Source of the DNA: Culex pipiens pallens
Lineage: Eukaryota > Arthropoda > Insecta > Diptera > Culicidae
Reading direction: 5' to 3'
Assembly: GCF_016801865.2 (NCBI RefSeq)
Contig: NC_068937.1
Span: 98,977,437 to 99,041,436, forward strand
Length of the DNA: 64,000 nucleotides
The stretch's first letter is position 1; every line of letters starts with the position of its first letter. The notes beneath the pieces are model-generated. The model saw nothing but the letters and a program-made list of their open reading frames with translations, was not told the origin of the DNA and searched no databases. The position numbers were made by a program, and so were the translations under genes. Shown one piece after another: positions 1-10,961 of the stretch.

Positions 1-373
1 ACTGGCTTCTGGTGCATATCCTTAGCAGGAGAGGAGAACCGACTGACCAGCAGCAGCAGGACTAAAAATCCTTCTGCCTTCTTGGAATGAGCCTGGGAAC
101 GATGCTGGGCGCCTTCTTTGCCGGATGACCAACGATGGGGTACGCGTTTGCATATGAGCAGCAGCATTGGAGTGTGGGTAGTTTGGGGTTTGGGAACCGT
201 ACAAAAGTTGGACTGTAGAAGGAGGTTATTCTTAGAGTAGCTGGGAAATACAATATTGTAGGGACTCCTGCGTCTCCATGACGGTGGCCGCAGGATATGA
301 GTGCAAGTCCATGGTGATGTTTGGATTTCGGTGGAAGTTTAATTTCCAGGATGAACGTTTTTTGCCTAATTTT
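1..373. other. unassigned sequence
   Basis: No recognisable coding region. It contains a short CAG run near 50-60 and leads into the adjacent microsatellite through TTTACTTTTTGC. The short open frames here have no domain or codon signal that I can support. Confidence 0.4.
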
Positions 374-914
374 ACTTTTTGCTTTTTGCTTTTTGCTTTT
401 TGCTTTTTGCTTTTTGCTTTTTGCTTTTTGCTTTTTGCTTTTTGCTTTTTGCTTTTTGCTTTTTGCTTTTTGCTTTTTGCTTTTTGCTTTTTGCTTTTTG
501 CTTTTTGCTTTTTGCTTTTTGCTTTTTGCTTTTTGCTTTTTGCTTTTTGCTTTTTGCTTTTTGCTTTTTGCTTTTTGCTTTTTGCTTTTTGCTTTTTGCT
601 TTTTGCTTTTTGCTTTTTGCTTTTTGCTTTTTGCTTTTTGCTTTTTGCTTTTTGCTTTTTGCTTTTTGCTTTTTGCTTTTTGCTTTTTGCTTTTTGCTTT
701 TTGCTTTTTGCTTTTTGCTTTTTGCTTTTTGCTTTTTGCTTTTTGCTTTTTGCTTTTTGCTTTTTGCTTTTTGCTTTTTGCTTTTTGCTTTTTGCTTTTT
801 GCTTTTTGCTTTTTGCTTTTTGCTTTTTGCTTTTTGCTTTTTGCTTTTTGCTTTTTGCTTTTTGCTTTTTGCTTTTTGCTTTTTGCTTTTTGCTTTTTGC
901 TTTTTGCTTTTTAG
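374..914. repeat. (GCTTTTT)n 7-bp microsatellite array
   Basis: About 77 nearly perfect copies of a 7-bp unit. The array opens with TTTACTTTTTGC and closes with GCTTTTTAGTTT. The same two edges bound the 8-bp (GCTTTTTT)n array at 50803-51425. All six frames stay open because the unit has no stop codon, so the open frames across it (for example KAKSKKQ repeats on the minus strand) are not evidence of a gene. Confidence 0.97.
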
Positions 915-1974
915 TTTAAAATTTTTAGTTTTTAGCTCACAATGCCCCATTCCTTCCAAAAAAGATGCACACAAAACCGCCAACAGACAAAGTCCAATTC
1001 TAAAACGATGCTGCCCCACTCCCTTCTATGGTCGCTCAGACGACAACGCTGACCAATTTCCTCGTCGTCTGCTCGAACCACTTTACCACCACGTGCGCGA
1101 TCTTACCCATATCCTTTAAGCTAAGAGGATTCAGACCAGAACACCGTCCAGCATCCTCTTATAGCTCTGACGGGGCCGAAGAGTCTGTAGAAAGGAGAAG
1201 AACCAGACTTACAAATTAAAATGGTTTCAACAACTTTGTTAAATGTTGTGTTTTGAACTCGAATATCTTCAATTTTGATAACCTTAAAGATGTCTTGAAC
1301 AGTTAGAACAAATTTCACCTCCTACATCCCAACTCCCCAAGCACTGCACCGTTGCCGTAACGGTGCTCGCTGTCCGAAACGTCGTCGTGAAGAAGACAGC
1401 GCAGCGAAACCGATTTACGAAACTGGACATGTGGGACGGACGGATTCGCAGTGGATTTCCCGGGGCCCACACTTCCTTTCGCGGACCGTCGTCGTCGCGC
1501 TTCTCGCGCACCATGGCTCATCTGCATCCCATTTTCTGACCGTCGTCGCCATCGTCGTCCTGCAAGTCGTTGCACAACTTTTCCGCAAACTCTACAATGG
1601 AGAAACGACCAACCCCTTGCATCATCCTTCTTGGGTTTGTTATGTGGAAATAGCGCGCGCAACCAAATCCCACCACCACCTTCTATGAGGGGCAGACTGG
1701 AGCAACGAATGACCAAACCGTCAACCGACTGTCCGATAGCAACGTCTGGGAAAAGAAGGAGGACGTCGCTGCCGCTTCCTTGTGTGCCAGGCCAGGCCTC
1801 TCGGAGTCACTCTTATTAATGCCACGCTGTACGATGTTTGGAGTTTCGAGGAGGTCCAAGGAGGCTGGAGTCGGGCTGGTCTAGTAGGCGACGCTGACGC
1901 GGTGCGGTTGTCAAGACGGACGGATGTCCCGAGGAGCGAGAGGTGACTATAAAGGGGTCTTCTTCGAATCGTCA
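915..1974. other. GC-richer unique sequence, no gene recognised
   Basis: Contains CGTCGT-rich stretches (about 1360-1780) that keep several frames open on both strands, up to about 133 codons. No domain, start context or splice pattern favours one frame. It could hold exon fragments, but I cannot support one. Confidence 0.4.
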
Positions 1975-3313
1975 AGTAATCAAGTCGTCAAGTCTTGAAG
2001 TCGTCAAGTCGTCAAGACTTGAAGTCGTCAAGTTGACAAGTCTTGAAGTCATGTCACCAAATCGTCAAGTCGTCAAGTCGTCAAATCTTGGAGTCGTCAA
2101 GTCTTGAAGTCGTCAAGTCTTGAAGTCGTCAAGTCTTGAAGTCGTCTAGACTTGATGTCGTCAAGACTTGAAGTCGTCAAGTCTTGAAGTCGTCAAGTCT
2201 TGAAATTGTCAAGTCTAGAAGTCGTCAAGTCTAGAAGTCGTCAAGTCTTGAAGTCGTCAAGTCTTGAAGTCGTCAAATCTTGAAGTCGTCAAGTCTAGAA
2301 GTCTTGAAGTCGTCAAGTCTTGAAGTCGTCAAGTCTAGAAGTCGTCAAGACTTGAAGTCGTCAAGTCTTGAAGTCGTCAAGTCTTGAAGTCGTCAAGTCT
2401 TGAAGTCGTCAAGTCTTGAAGTCGCAAGACTAGAAGTCGTCAAGACTAGAAGTCGTCAAAACTTAAGTCGTCAAGACTTAAATCGTCAGTCTTGAAGTCG
2501 TCAGGACTTGAAGTCGTCAAGTCTTGAATTCAAGTCTTGAAGTCGTCAAGTCTTGAAGTCGTCTAGTCTTGAAGTCAGCAAGTCGTCAAGTGGTCAATTC
2601 GTCAAGTCGTCAAGTCGGCAAGTCTTGAAGTCGTCAAGACTTGAAGTCGACAAAACTTGAAGTCGTCAAGACTTGAAGTCGTCAAGTCATGAAGTCGTCA
2701 TAACTTGAAGTCGTCAAAACTTGAAGTCGTCAAAACTTGAACTCGTCAAGTCTTGAAGTTGTCAAGTCTTGAAGTCGTCAAGACTTGATGTCGTCAAGCC
2801 TTGAAGTCGTCAAGACTTGAAGTCGTCAAATCTTGAAGTCGTCAAGACTTGAAGTCGTCAAGTCTTGTAGTCGTCAAGTCTTGAAGTCGTCAAGACTTGA
2901 AGACGTCAAGTCTTGAAGTCGTCAAGACTTGAATTCGTCAAGCCTTGAAGTCGTCAAGACTTGAAGTCGTCAAATCTTGAAGTCGTCAAGACTTGAAGTC
3001 GTCAAGTCTTGAAGTCGTCAAGTCTTGAAGTCGTCAAGTCTTGAAGACGTCAAGTCTTGAAGTCGTCAAGTCTTGAAGTCGTCAAGTCTTGAAGTCGTCA
3101 AGTCTTGAAGTCGTCAAGTCTTGAAGTCGTCAAGTCTTGAAGTCGTCAAGTCTTGAAGTCGTCAAGTCTTGAAGCCGTCTAGTCTTGAAGTCGTCTAGAC
3201 TTGAAGTCGTCAAGACTTGAAGTCGTCAAGTCTTGAAGTCTTCACGTCTTGAAGTCGTCAAGTTTTGAAGTCGTCAAGACTTGAAGTCATCAAGACTTGA
3301 AGTCGTCAAGTCG
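1975..3313. repeat. 16-bp minisatellite (GTCGTCAAGTCTTGAA)n
   Basis: About 1.3 kb of a 16-bp unit, more diverged than the other arrays here. Units differ by point changes and small indels. The most frequent variant exchanges T and A in CAAG(T/A)CTTG, which is the centre of a 9-nt dyad. The middle (2600-3160) and the left edge mix both variants. No coding potential is inferred. Confidence 0.95.
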
Positions 3314-4174
3314 TTTAAATTTGATTTGATGCTTTTCATGCATATTATCACAACCCTCCAGCATTGCAGCTTCTGCTGTAATTTCCAAGTCTTCAAAAGT
3401 AATTCTAAGCTTCCATTTTTTAAGCACTTGCTCGGCCAAAACAAAAAACAGCATCCGTTACGGTATCCCGCGGCACTCGGACCATCCCAGTCTTCGCTCC
3501 AGCTAAAATACATTCAACCAATCTAACCCTTTCTTGTCATTTTACCATGCAACGGCAAACGGAGCATATCTACAGGAGTTTCGTCCGAGTTTTCTCCTCG
3601 GACATAATCATCGTCGCCGCCGTAGACGTCTTTTCGCAACGGACGCCTCACTCCGACCATTCCGGAACGACGACGAAGTCAAGTAAGCGCCACTGCTTGT
3701 GTCCATTTCGCCGTTGCACATCTTCCTCAAACTTCTGCTACTGCTACTAACTGACCATCCCGCGCGCGCGCCCACTGCACTCTCGGAATCAAAGGCAAGA
3801 GGAAAAATATTATTTGTTGTGATGTACATGCATGTTCAGGAAAAATATCCCCCACCCTAGGAAAAGCCCACATCCAACAGTCCGAGGCATAACTTTGCCG
3901 TTCACCACACTTGAGAGCGGGATGAGGCCCTTCCAATGAGACTCCAAAGCCGACCGAGCGGACATGGTCAAAGCGCACTTTCTTTTGCCTGACGGATCTC
4001 CGTGGCTTCTCGGACGGCGTCGTCGTCAACCGGCCAGCGGTTGGTGTGTCCATCTCTCGGCGCGTCTCCGGAGTGGGGAACCCAGGACTTGCCGCAGCAA
4101 TGGAGATTTGCTTCTTGCCGGGCGGGGGTCATGGGCGTTACCGAGTATTTGAAACATAATTTTGGAAACCTCTT
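3314..4174. other. unassigned sequence
   Basis: Mixed-composition sequence with CG-rich stretches at about 3600-4130 (GTCGTC and GACGAC runs). Several overlapping open frames shorter than 110 codons on both strands. No domain recognised. Confidence 0.4.
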
Positions 4175-4910
4175 GAGTTGAAATAGTAGTTAGTGCAACG
4201 AGTTGCAAATTTGCTATTTTTTTGCATTTGCAGCTCAAAAACGGAAACCTTGTCGAAAATAAGTGCTGAAAAGTTTAACTTTTTCGCACAAATTTGAGAG
4301 ATGTAATGACATTTTCGGCATTGTAATTTTTGGGGATATAGAGGTATTTTAATCACAATTGAATGACAGGAGAAAAGACATTTTTAAAACGGAATTGCAA
4401 TAAGGATGGTACTAATTTTATTTAAAGCTTTTGATTAATGATTGCAAAACAACTGAACTATGGTAAAATACATTTTTTGCAATTCCGTCGTGAAACTACT
4501 TACTTTTCCTGTCATTCTTGAACGACGAAATAGCCTACTTTTCTGTACCAAAAATAACAGAATCGAATAGCAACACTTTTCAAAATAAATGCTGAAAAGT
4601 TCTACTTTTCAGCACTGAAATGGGTGCTGAAAAGTTGAACTTTTCAGCACTTGTTTCGAAAAGTAACACTTTTCAACATTTTTTTGATTTAAACGATTTA
4701 TTGACAAAATACATGAAAATTTGACTAAAAATTTCACTAAATGGGTGTTTTTCGGAATTGCAAAAAATGTTGTATGGAACTCGTTGCAAAACTTGATTTT
4801 TTCAGCACTCTTCGTATTTATCCAACTCGGTGAACCTCGTTGGATAAATGTACGACTCGTGCTGAAAAAATCCTCTTTTTGCAACTTGTTGCATAAACTA
4901 CTATTAAAAC
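4175..4910. mobile_element. foldback/MITE-like element with inner hairpins
   Basis: The ends are inverted: TAGTAGTTAGTGCAACGAG near 4186 against the complement of GCAACTTGTTGCATAAACTA near 4880-4900. Inside lies a palindrome built on GTGCTGAAAAGTTGAAC (about 4586-4680) and a hairpin (4783-4892) with arms GATTTTTTCAGCAC and GTGCTGAAAAAATC around ATCCAAC/GTTGGAT. No transposase frame. TSDs were not resolved, so the boundaries are approximate. Confidence 0.6.
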
Positions 4911-6015
4911 ACTTTTCGCATTCAAATGTTGGGACTATGGCTTGTTTTTTCAATTTTTAATATTTTTTTATATTTTTTACATGCAGGTCGTCCGTAACGT
5001 AACTACAAAAGCTTCTTGTTGTGCGAACCAGCTATTTAATCCTAGGCCTATACAAGATTTATATGTCTTAGTTTAGCAATTTTAACTTTTAACTATTCAT
5101 AGAAATGTTTATGTATAAAAGAATGGAAAAATTCTGTAAATATTACCGAAACAAGAGTAATTTATAATAAAATAAGTCTACAAAATTCTTTGAAATATTT
5201 TTGATGTCAGACTAAGGGAATTCCTTGTATGTTTTGCACGTTAAGGTTGAAGTTCTAACTCCATCCAATTTGCAAATTCTCAAGTTATTTATTGCTTGAT
5301 TGCTTTAGAGGTTTTTATCATCCTCTAAAGTCTTATATGCCAACATTAGGTGAACGGTGGAAATACGTGCCACTCTCCTATTTTTAGGGTAAAAAAAGAC
5401 CCACTCATGCACGGCATGAGTTTTTTTAAACTGTTCATGTTTGTAAGAAAGAAAGAAACTCACACAAATTTTTAAACATAGCAAAACTAATTTGAAAGAT
5501 TGCAAGAATGAAATTTAGACTTTTTCGTTCAATCTCTATAGTGATTTTCTCACGTTAGAAAGAATTAAAAAACTTTCAAAACTAATACAAACATAATTGT
5601 AAATTGAAAAAAAAAAATTGCTGTGCTTAAAAGTTACTTAAATTAAGTAAAAAGTTACATGGAAATATTATAAAATACTATTAATAATCTAAGGAATGAA
5701 AAAACTCACAATAATACGTCAAAATAAAGAATTAATTATTCTGAAAGAAAATAAAATTCTTTTTTGATTTGATTTGATTGAGAAGAAAAAGAAGTTTGAG
5801 TGGAACGCCTACCAGTGGGCACAAAACCTCTTCTTTTTTTATTATCAACAGATCTAGATCTGTAAGCTTACAATCCAAATGACATGGAGGATATTTACAG
5901 TAAAACTTAATATAAAATACTAAACTATCACGAAGTTAATAAATAAATAATCTTTCAATCAAGCTTGAGTTCAAACTTTTCTTAATATTTTGTTCCAATG
6001 CTGCTAATGTGGATA
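4911..6015. other. AT-rich sequence without a gene
   Basis: Strongly AT-rich, with no long frame that looks coding. At 4911-4950 it resembles the stretches at about 9050-9110 and 47090-47130, indicating fragments of one old interspersed repeat. Confidence 0.5.
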
Positions 6016-6220
6016 AATTCAATTCAATTCAATTTATTTTATTAGTAAATAATCAATTAACAATTCCGTATTTCTTATAACCTAATAGAGTTTTGGAGTT
6101 CCTTTCAACTATGATTTGAACTATAATTCATTTTGATGTAATTGAATATTCTAACAATGGATTTGGCAAGAGAAGGAAAAATTAAAAAAAAAACCTTCTA
6201 GATTTACTAAGGAAAAGGAT

Positions 6221-6719
6221 TTTTTTTGTTCGATGCCACTATCCACTGCGACCAGGAATTAGATCTATTGCGGACTTGCAATTCTATTTATAGAATCACA
6301 AAGGCTTCTTCTGTTATTAGGCAGATGGGACACGCACACACGCTATTGTTGAGCGAGTGTGTCGAGCGATCCACTGCCGTAACTTCGCCGCCGAAGAGGT
6401 TTGAATGTTTTTTCAATCCTCTTTGGCTCTGCCTATTCCACTCTGTACAGTCCAAATGTATCGCTAGAACCGAAGTGCACATTATACGTTTACTTATACC
6501 CAGCTAGCCCTTAAATTCTGGTTTATGAAAAACTCGTCCCTTCAAAGCACTTTTTGCGATCGGGCCGTGGAGCTCTGCAGGGCAATTATACAGAGAACAG
6601 TTGGTCCTTATACATGTGAAGAGTACAGGGGAAAGGATGTGCCGAGCCATGTGGGTTTGAAACCACGACCTTCCGCTCATAAAGCGAAACCTGTAACCAT
6701 TAGACCACAGGAGCTCGGC
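6221..6719 (-). mobile_element. tRNA-derived SINE inside Gag element copy 1
   Basis: Flanked by the 12-bp direct repeat AAGGAAAAGGAT at 6209-6220 and 6720-6731. Copy 2 of the host element has the empty site. Read on the minus strand, the head carries an A-box-like TGGTCTAATGG and a B-box-like GGTTTCAAACC (about 6650-6715). The tail at 6221-6228 is a run of T on the plus strand, that is, poly-A. The head resembles that of the 22159-22762 element (shared AGCGGAAGGT and ATGAG/ATAAG core). About 499 bp, no open frame expected. Confidence 0.85.
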
Positions 6720-6808
6720 AAGGAAAAGGATAGAAATAGAAAAGCTTAAAACTAAATCACAGTATGTTTTGTCTATTGACGTCGAAAAACTTCGCTGCAC
6801 AAGGCAGC

Positions 6809-8254
6809 TTATCCGTTGTAGATGTACTTCATCATCAGCTCACTGAGAGCCTGGAATTGTTCTGCCTTGTTCCGGCAGGCACGGAAGCGCGTGAGCATCT
6901 CTCCAGCAAGAGCGAAAAACTCGGGAAGCGTGAAGAGGTCATCTCCGGTGACGTCTGCTTGTCCCGGTGAAGTACCGCTCCCAGAAGCGGCTACTCTAGC
7001 GTACGAACCTCCCCAACCGGGAGGGAACGCTGGGTTGGTCGATGGAACCGCTCCGCCGCCAGCTGCTGCAGCGTTCGAGCTCTAAGTCTTCGGAGGTTGG
7101 CGGGACGCTGGCGCTTTCTTCTTCTTGTCCTGCTCCTCGAGGTACTTTTTCCGCGCGGCACAGCCACGGAAATTCGCCGTGTGGTTTCCACCACAGTTCG
7201 CACACTTGACGCGCGCTTTGTGCTGCTGGGCGTTTTCCCCCAGCTGGTCTTTCCGCGGAAGATTGCACCTTTCGGTGAAGTGGGTCTCACCGCACTTTAC
7301 GCACCGGGGCGGAAGATTACAGTTTCTTGAACCGTGTCCGAATTTTTGACAGCGGTGGCATTGCGCTGCGTCGGTCGGATTCTTCGTATAGAATCGCCAC
7401 GTCACAAAGAAGCCGTCCAGTGCTTTGATCCGCCGTAGGTCCTGGATTTTGACGGACCCGCGATCGAAGTACAGGAGGTACAAGGTGTACGTACCTGTCA
7501 CCGTAGTCGATTTTGAGAGCACCTTTATCTCTCGAGGCTTTACTTTGACACCCGTCAGGTGTTCTTCCAGGTCGGAGATCGGGCGTTCCGGATATCCCTG
7601 AAGGACGATCTTCACTGGGACCTTCTCTGCAGGGTCAAATGTAAAGAATTTGAAGTTTCGCAACTTCAACTTCTTCACCTCCAAGTCGAAATGCAGCTTC
7701 TTGTGGGTAATCACTTGCACAGAAGTTTTGCTAATTTTGAGACAATATTGGAGTCCCTCAAGCAACTCGTCAACATCGTCAGCCAACGTATCCAAAACAA
7801 AAATTGGAGGTGGTCGTCGTTCCTTCGGAGAGTTTCCGTTTTTCTGCTTTCCTTGCTTGCGCGCAAGTTCATCATCGTCATCGTCGTCGCCAGCACTGCT
7901 GCTGTCACTGTCGGTGTTGTTTTCATCTCCACTCAGCATCTCAAATTCGTTGCTGGTGGGAACGTTGGAAGTGGTTGTTGTCGTAGTGCTGGTGGACTGC
8001 TGCTGCTGCTGCTGCTGGCCGGAAGTGCTTCCGGATGCCCGGGTCGATTGTCTCGTCCGTACTGGGGACTCACGTGGACGGTATGACACGTGTAAAAACG
8101 ATGGATCGGTGACGTCACTGGGCACGCTCCCGTGCGCGATGGCGGTCGATGCGGCGTTGGTGTGTTTACCTTTCTGCACTCTGCCGGTAGATGAACTTCG
8201 CGGGTTTTTCGAGGCCGCACTCGAACTGCCACGGCCACGGCCGGCCCTTGACAT
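6809..8254 (-). pseudogene. jockey-type ORF1 (Gag), copy 1, one nonsense codon
   Basis: Retrotransposon Gag-like nucleic-acid-binding protein, expected to coat element RNA. The ATG at 8254 matches the start of copy 2 (MSRAGRGRG against MPRAGRGRG). An upstream in-frame ATG at 8458 lies outside the element. Order: basic Ser-rich N-terminus, Q7 and T6 tracts, acidic D/E stretch, a pre-C2HC-type region (about residues 150-295), then three CCHC-like knuckles starting CHRCQKFGH, CVKCGETH and CANCGGNH. A TCG codon has become TAG at 7082-7084, which would cut the protein at about 390 residues. The frame stays open beyond it to the normal stop at 6809. Only 11 substitutions separate the first 391 residues from copy 2, so the break is recent. 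The knuckles lie upstream of the stop, so the truncated product could still bind nucleic acid. Confidence 0.85.
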
Positions 8255-8365
8255 GCTGGAGGAGCAAACTCGCGGGTAATCACAGTTAAATACGGCGTAA
8301 AAATCGAAAAGTTTGAAGAGCTCCGAACACTTGACTGTTGCTGGCTGGTGTTGCCAGTCCCGATG

Positions 8366-9177
8366 ACAAGAAATTAATTGTTTTCTTGAATTATAAAACT
8401 TTAAAAGAAAACAGTTCATGTTTGAAGGAATCGAAAAGCTCACAAAAAAAACTGACAAGAATTTAAAAAGAAATTATAAAGAATTCTTAATAATATGTTT
8501 CAGTATAGTAGTTTTTATAAACTTTTAAAGGAAATTCTTATGCTTGAAAGAATGAAGAAACTAACCAAATATCAATTGTTATCAAAATATTTAAATTGAA
8601 AAGAATTTTTATGCAAACTGCAATATCATAAAAAAAACATTGAAATACTGGTTAGTTAATTAGGGGAAATTATTATGATTTCCATTCGAAAATTTAAGGT
8701 TTTGGAAATTTTGATTTGTGGGTCACATATGACCCATCTGGCTTGTAAGGGTTGAATAAGTGTTTATGACAAAAAACGCAAAAGTTCTAATTTACAGAAA
8801 AATACTAATTTACAGCCTAAAAATAAGAAAACATTTTTTTTAAAGTTTCCAGCATTTTAATGGAAACAGATGTCTTATGAACTGAATACTATTTGACTTT
8901 TTTTTTTCCTGCGTTAATAATCATATCAAGCATGTTGGGCTCGCTTGAAAGTATTTTGATTTTTTTGCTAGTTCCTTTTGCGAAAAAAAAAAATCGTCTG
9001 TATTTGGATATTATGAAAAATTATGTTTGCAAAACAACTGGACTGGTGTAGAATGAAATTTTAAACACTTTTTTCATTAAAATGTTGACAAGCCATGGTT
9101 TAAGTTTAAATTTTTATTTTTATTTACCTCATAGTTAATCCTCTTCAATAAAATTGAAATTTTTAAGAAGTGCTCAG
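8366..9177. other. AT-rich sequence, old repeat fragments
   Basis: No coding signal. The stretch at about 8697-8760 (GGGTCACATATGACCC) resembles one at about 32450-32500. The stretch at about 9030-9110 resembles 4911-4950 and 47068-47130. These are degenerate interspersed repeats. Confidence 0.5.
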
Positions 9178-9397
9178 ATAGAAATTTTGTAAGCATATCC
9201 GGTAACTCTATGTTTTCAAATTCGTAAACATTGAAATGTTTCCAAAATCGTTAACTTTTTTTTCCGATTTCGAACAATAATGTTGACGATTTTTCAATCA
9301 TTTACATCGAGAAAATGTTGACGATTTTAGAAACATTTCAAAGTTTACTAATTCGAAAACATAGAGTTACCGGATATGCTTAAAAGATTTCTATCCG
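9178..9397. mobile_element. small foldback/MITE-like hairpin
   Basis: Inverted arms of about 85 bp. The left arm contains AGCATATCCGGTAACTCTAT and AAACATTGAAATGTTTC. The right arm contains GAAACATTTCAAAGTTTAC and ATAGAGTTACCGGATATGCT. They surround a centre with GTTGACGATTT. No TSD resolved. Confidence 0.75.
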
Positions 9398-9479
9398 TGT
9401 GGAATAAAAACCGAGTATCAAAATTACATCAAGAATCAATATCCTGGTTTCTGAGAAGTTATCTTGCTTTCTCGTGAAA

Positions 9480-10411
9480 ATAGTAGGCCATGTCTGTAAT
9501 TTCGGAGAAATTTCCAAAATTGAAACTTTCAAATTTTGAATCAAGCCTAACGTTTCAAAAGGGCCAAACATTCAATATAACGCCCTTTAGAAATATTGTT
9601 TTCGAGATGATCGGAAAATTTAACGAATGTTTAATTTTTTAACATTGAAAATCGGACTATTAGTTGCGGAGATATCGACATTAGAAAATAGAGGGTTGTT
9701 TGAGTGAGACTTAGCATACTTCAATTTTCCTATTTCTTTTTGTTTAAGCCGCTGTATCTCGGAACCAGAGGTCCAATCTTCAATGTCCCTTAGAAAATTA
9801 TGGAATTGATCACTCATGGCCACTTTTAAAAAAAATCGCAAACTGCAAATATTTCGCTGAAATCCCTTCAGTAAAGTACTTTTCGATTGAAAATTCTACT
9901 TTTTACAAAAAAATGAGGTCAAACAATTTTATGTATGAAATTTCAATTTTTTCCAAAAATCACTATTTTTCAAAAATTCATAACTAGGCGGCAGAATATT
10001 TGGCCATACTTCTCTATGGCTCTAAAGTTGCGGGTTTCGGTCCCCTTAAATATATTAAAAAAATCTCGAAAATCAAAAAATACGTATTTTGGGAAATTGA
10101 GCTTTTTTAGAAAAAAGTTAATAAAAAATTGGCATTTTTTTTACCGTGTACCTATTTTTTTCTTAAAAGTCCTCAACAATACCTACAACTTTGCCGAAGA
10201 CACCAAATTGATTAGAACATTTCTTCAAAAGTTACAGATTTTCGAATTTTTACGTACCCTTATAGTATAGACAACCTTGTATGGAGACTTGTGTGGGTGA
10301 ACCACTGACACAAAATGGCTTCTTTGGTCATAGGGAAGGCCCCCATAAAATGTTTGAGCAAAATAACAAAAATAAATAAAATTCTTTTCCGGTTTTGGCA
10401 GAGAATTGCTC
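9480..10411 (+). mobile_element. half copy of the large palindromic element family
   Basis: Carries the centre motif (AAAAGGGCCAAACATTCAAT near 9557) and then one arm, ending GAGAATTGCTC at about 10401-10411. It matches the right arms of the elements at 21378-25870 and 35246-37168, including the CCTACAACTTTGCCGAAGAC stretch. The left arm is missing beyond about 9480. Confidence 0.75.
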
Positions 10412-10591
10412 AACTGAGAAAAATATTTCAAATGCACAAGATTTCACAAAAATCGTAAAATTTAAGGGGAGGATCCAAATTTTACGTTTTCAAGCGTTCC
10501 GCTATATCAAGTACTTGATATTTTTAAAATTAATGAAAATTTTAAAATCAAAAGTGAAATGGTATCGTACACAATTTTCAAAAATAGCATA

Positions 10592-10959
10592 CACAGCAAA
10601 AAATCCGATGGTAAAATCGCATGCAAAAGCATGCACATCACCTTCGTCAAAAAAGACACTTAATATTACACGCTGCATGTACAATATTTGCAAACACAAA
10701 AAAAAGTCGCAACCGACGGGATTCAAACCCAGCACCAACAGTAAGGACTGGCGCCTTAGCCCACTCGGCCATCAGACCGATGAAAAGCTGTATGGATAAA
10801 CGCATATATGAGCTTGACATTTCGGTCAAGTAGGTTTCCAATACTGATGGGCTACATATTTCAGGGTGTAATATTACATAGAATTTCATAAAATAATGCA
10901 AAAAATATTTTACACCGAGGCCTTTTACACGCAGCTGGACTACTACTTTATTTGCTGTG
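10592..10959. mobile_element. CACAG-family MITE with tRNA-Leu-like module, copy 1
   Basis: 368 bp with terminal CACAGCAAA and TTTGCTGTG and a TA on each side. On the minus strand (about 10714-10778) it holds GGCCGAGTGG, CTAAGGCGCCAG and GGGTTTGAATCCCG in the right order. This matches the D-arm/A-box and T-arm/B-box layout of eukaryotic tRNA-Leu; the anticodon arm is degenerate. No protein frame. Related copies lie at 15426, 29725 and 41452. Confidence 0.88.
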
Positions 10960-10961
10960 TA

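Larger units (their letters stand above)
6016..8365 (-). mobile_element. Gag-only non-LTR retroelement, copy 1 (interrupted by a SINE)
   Basis: Minus-strand element. The 5' end is near 8365, at the same sequence that starts copy 2. ORF1 is followed by a 3' UTR with the shared motif AAGGAACTCCAAAACTCT (complement at about 6090-6107), an AATAAA and a tail of TTGAA repeats near 6016-6035. No ORF2 (endonuclease/reverse transcriptase) lies between ORF1 and the tail. A SINE with 12-bp TSDs (6221-6719) interrupts the 3' UTR. I found no convincing TSD for this copy, unlike copies 2 and 3. Confidence 0.8.

Noticed and set aside
1975..3313. CRISPR-like array
   Set aside because: Units are contiguous with no spacers and the context is eukaryotic.
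7559..8283. Plus-strand frames of 175-209 codons over the Gag region (also 24242-24962)
   Set aside because: Antisense shadows of ORF1, whose codon use and zinc knuckles fix the coding strand as minus.
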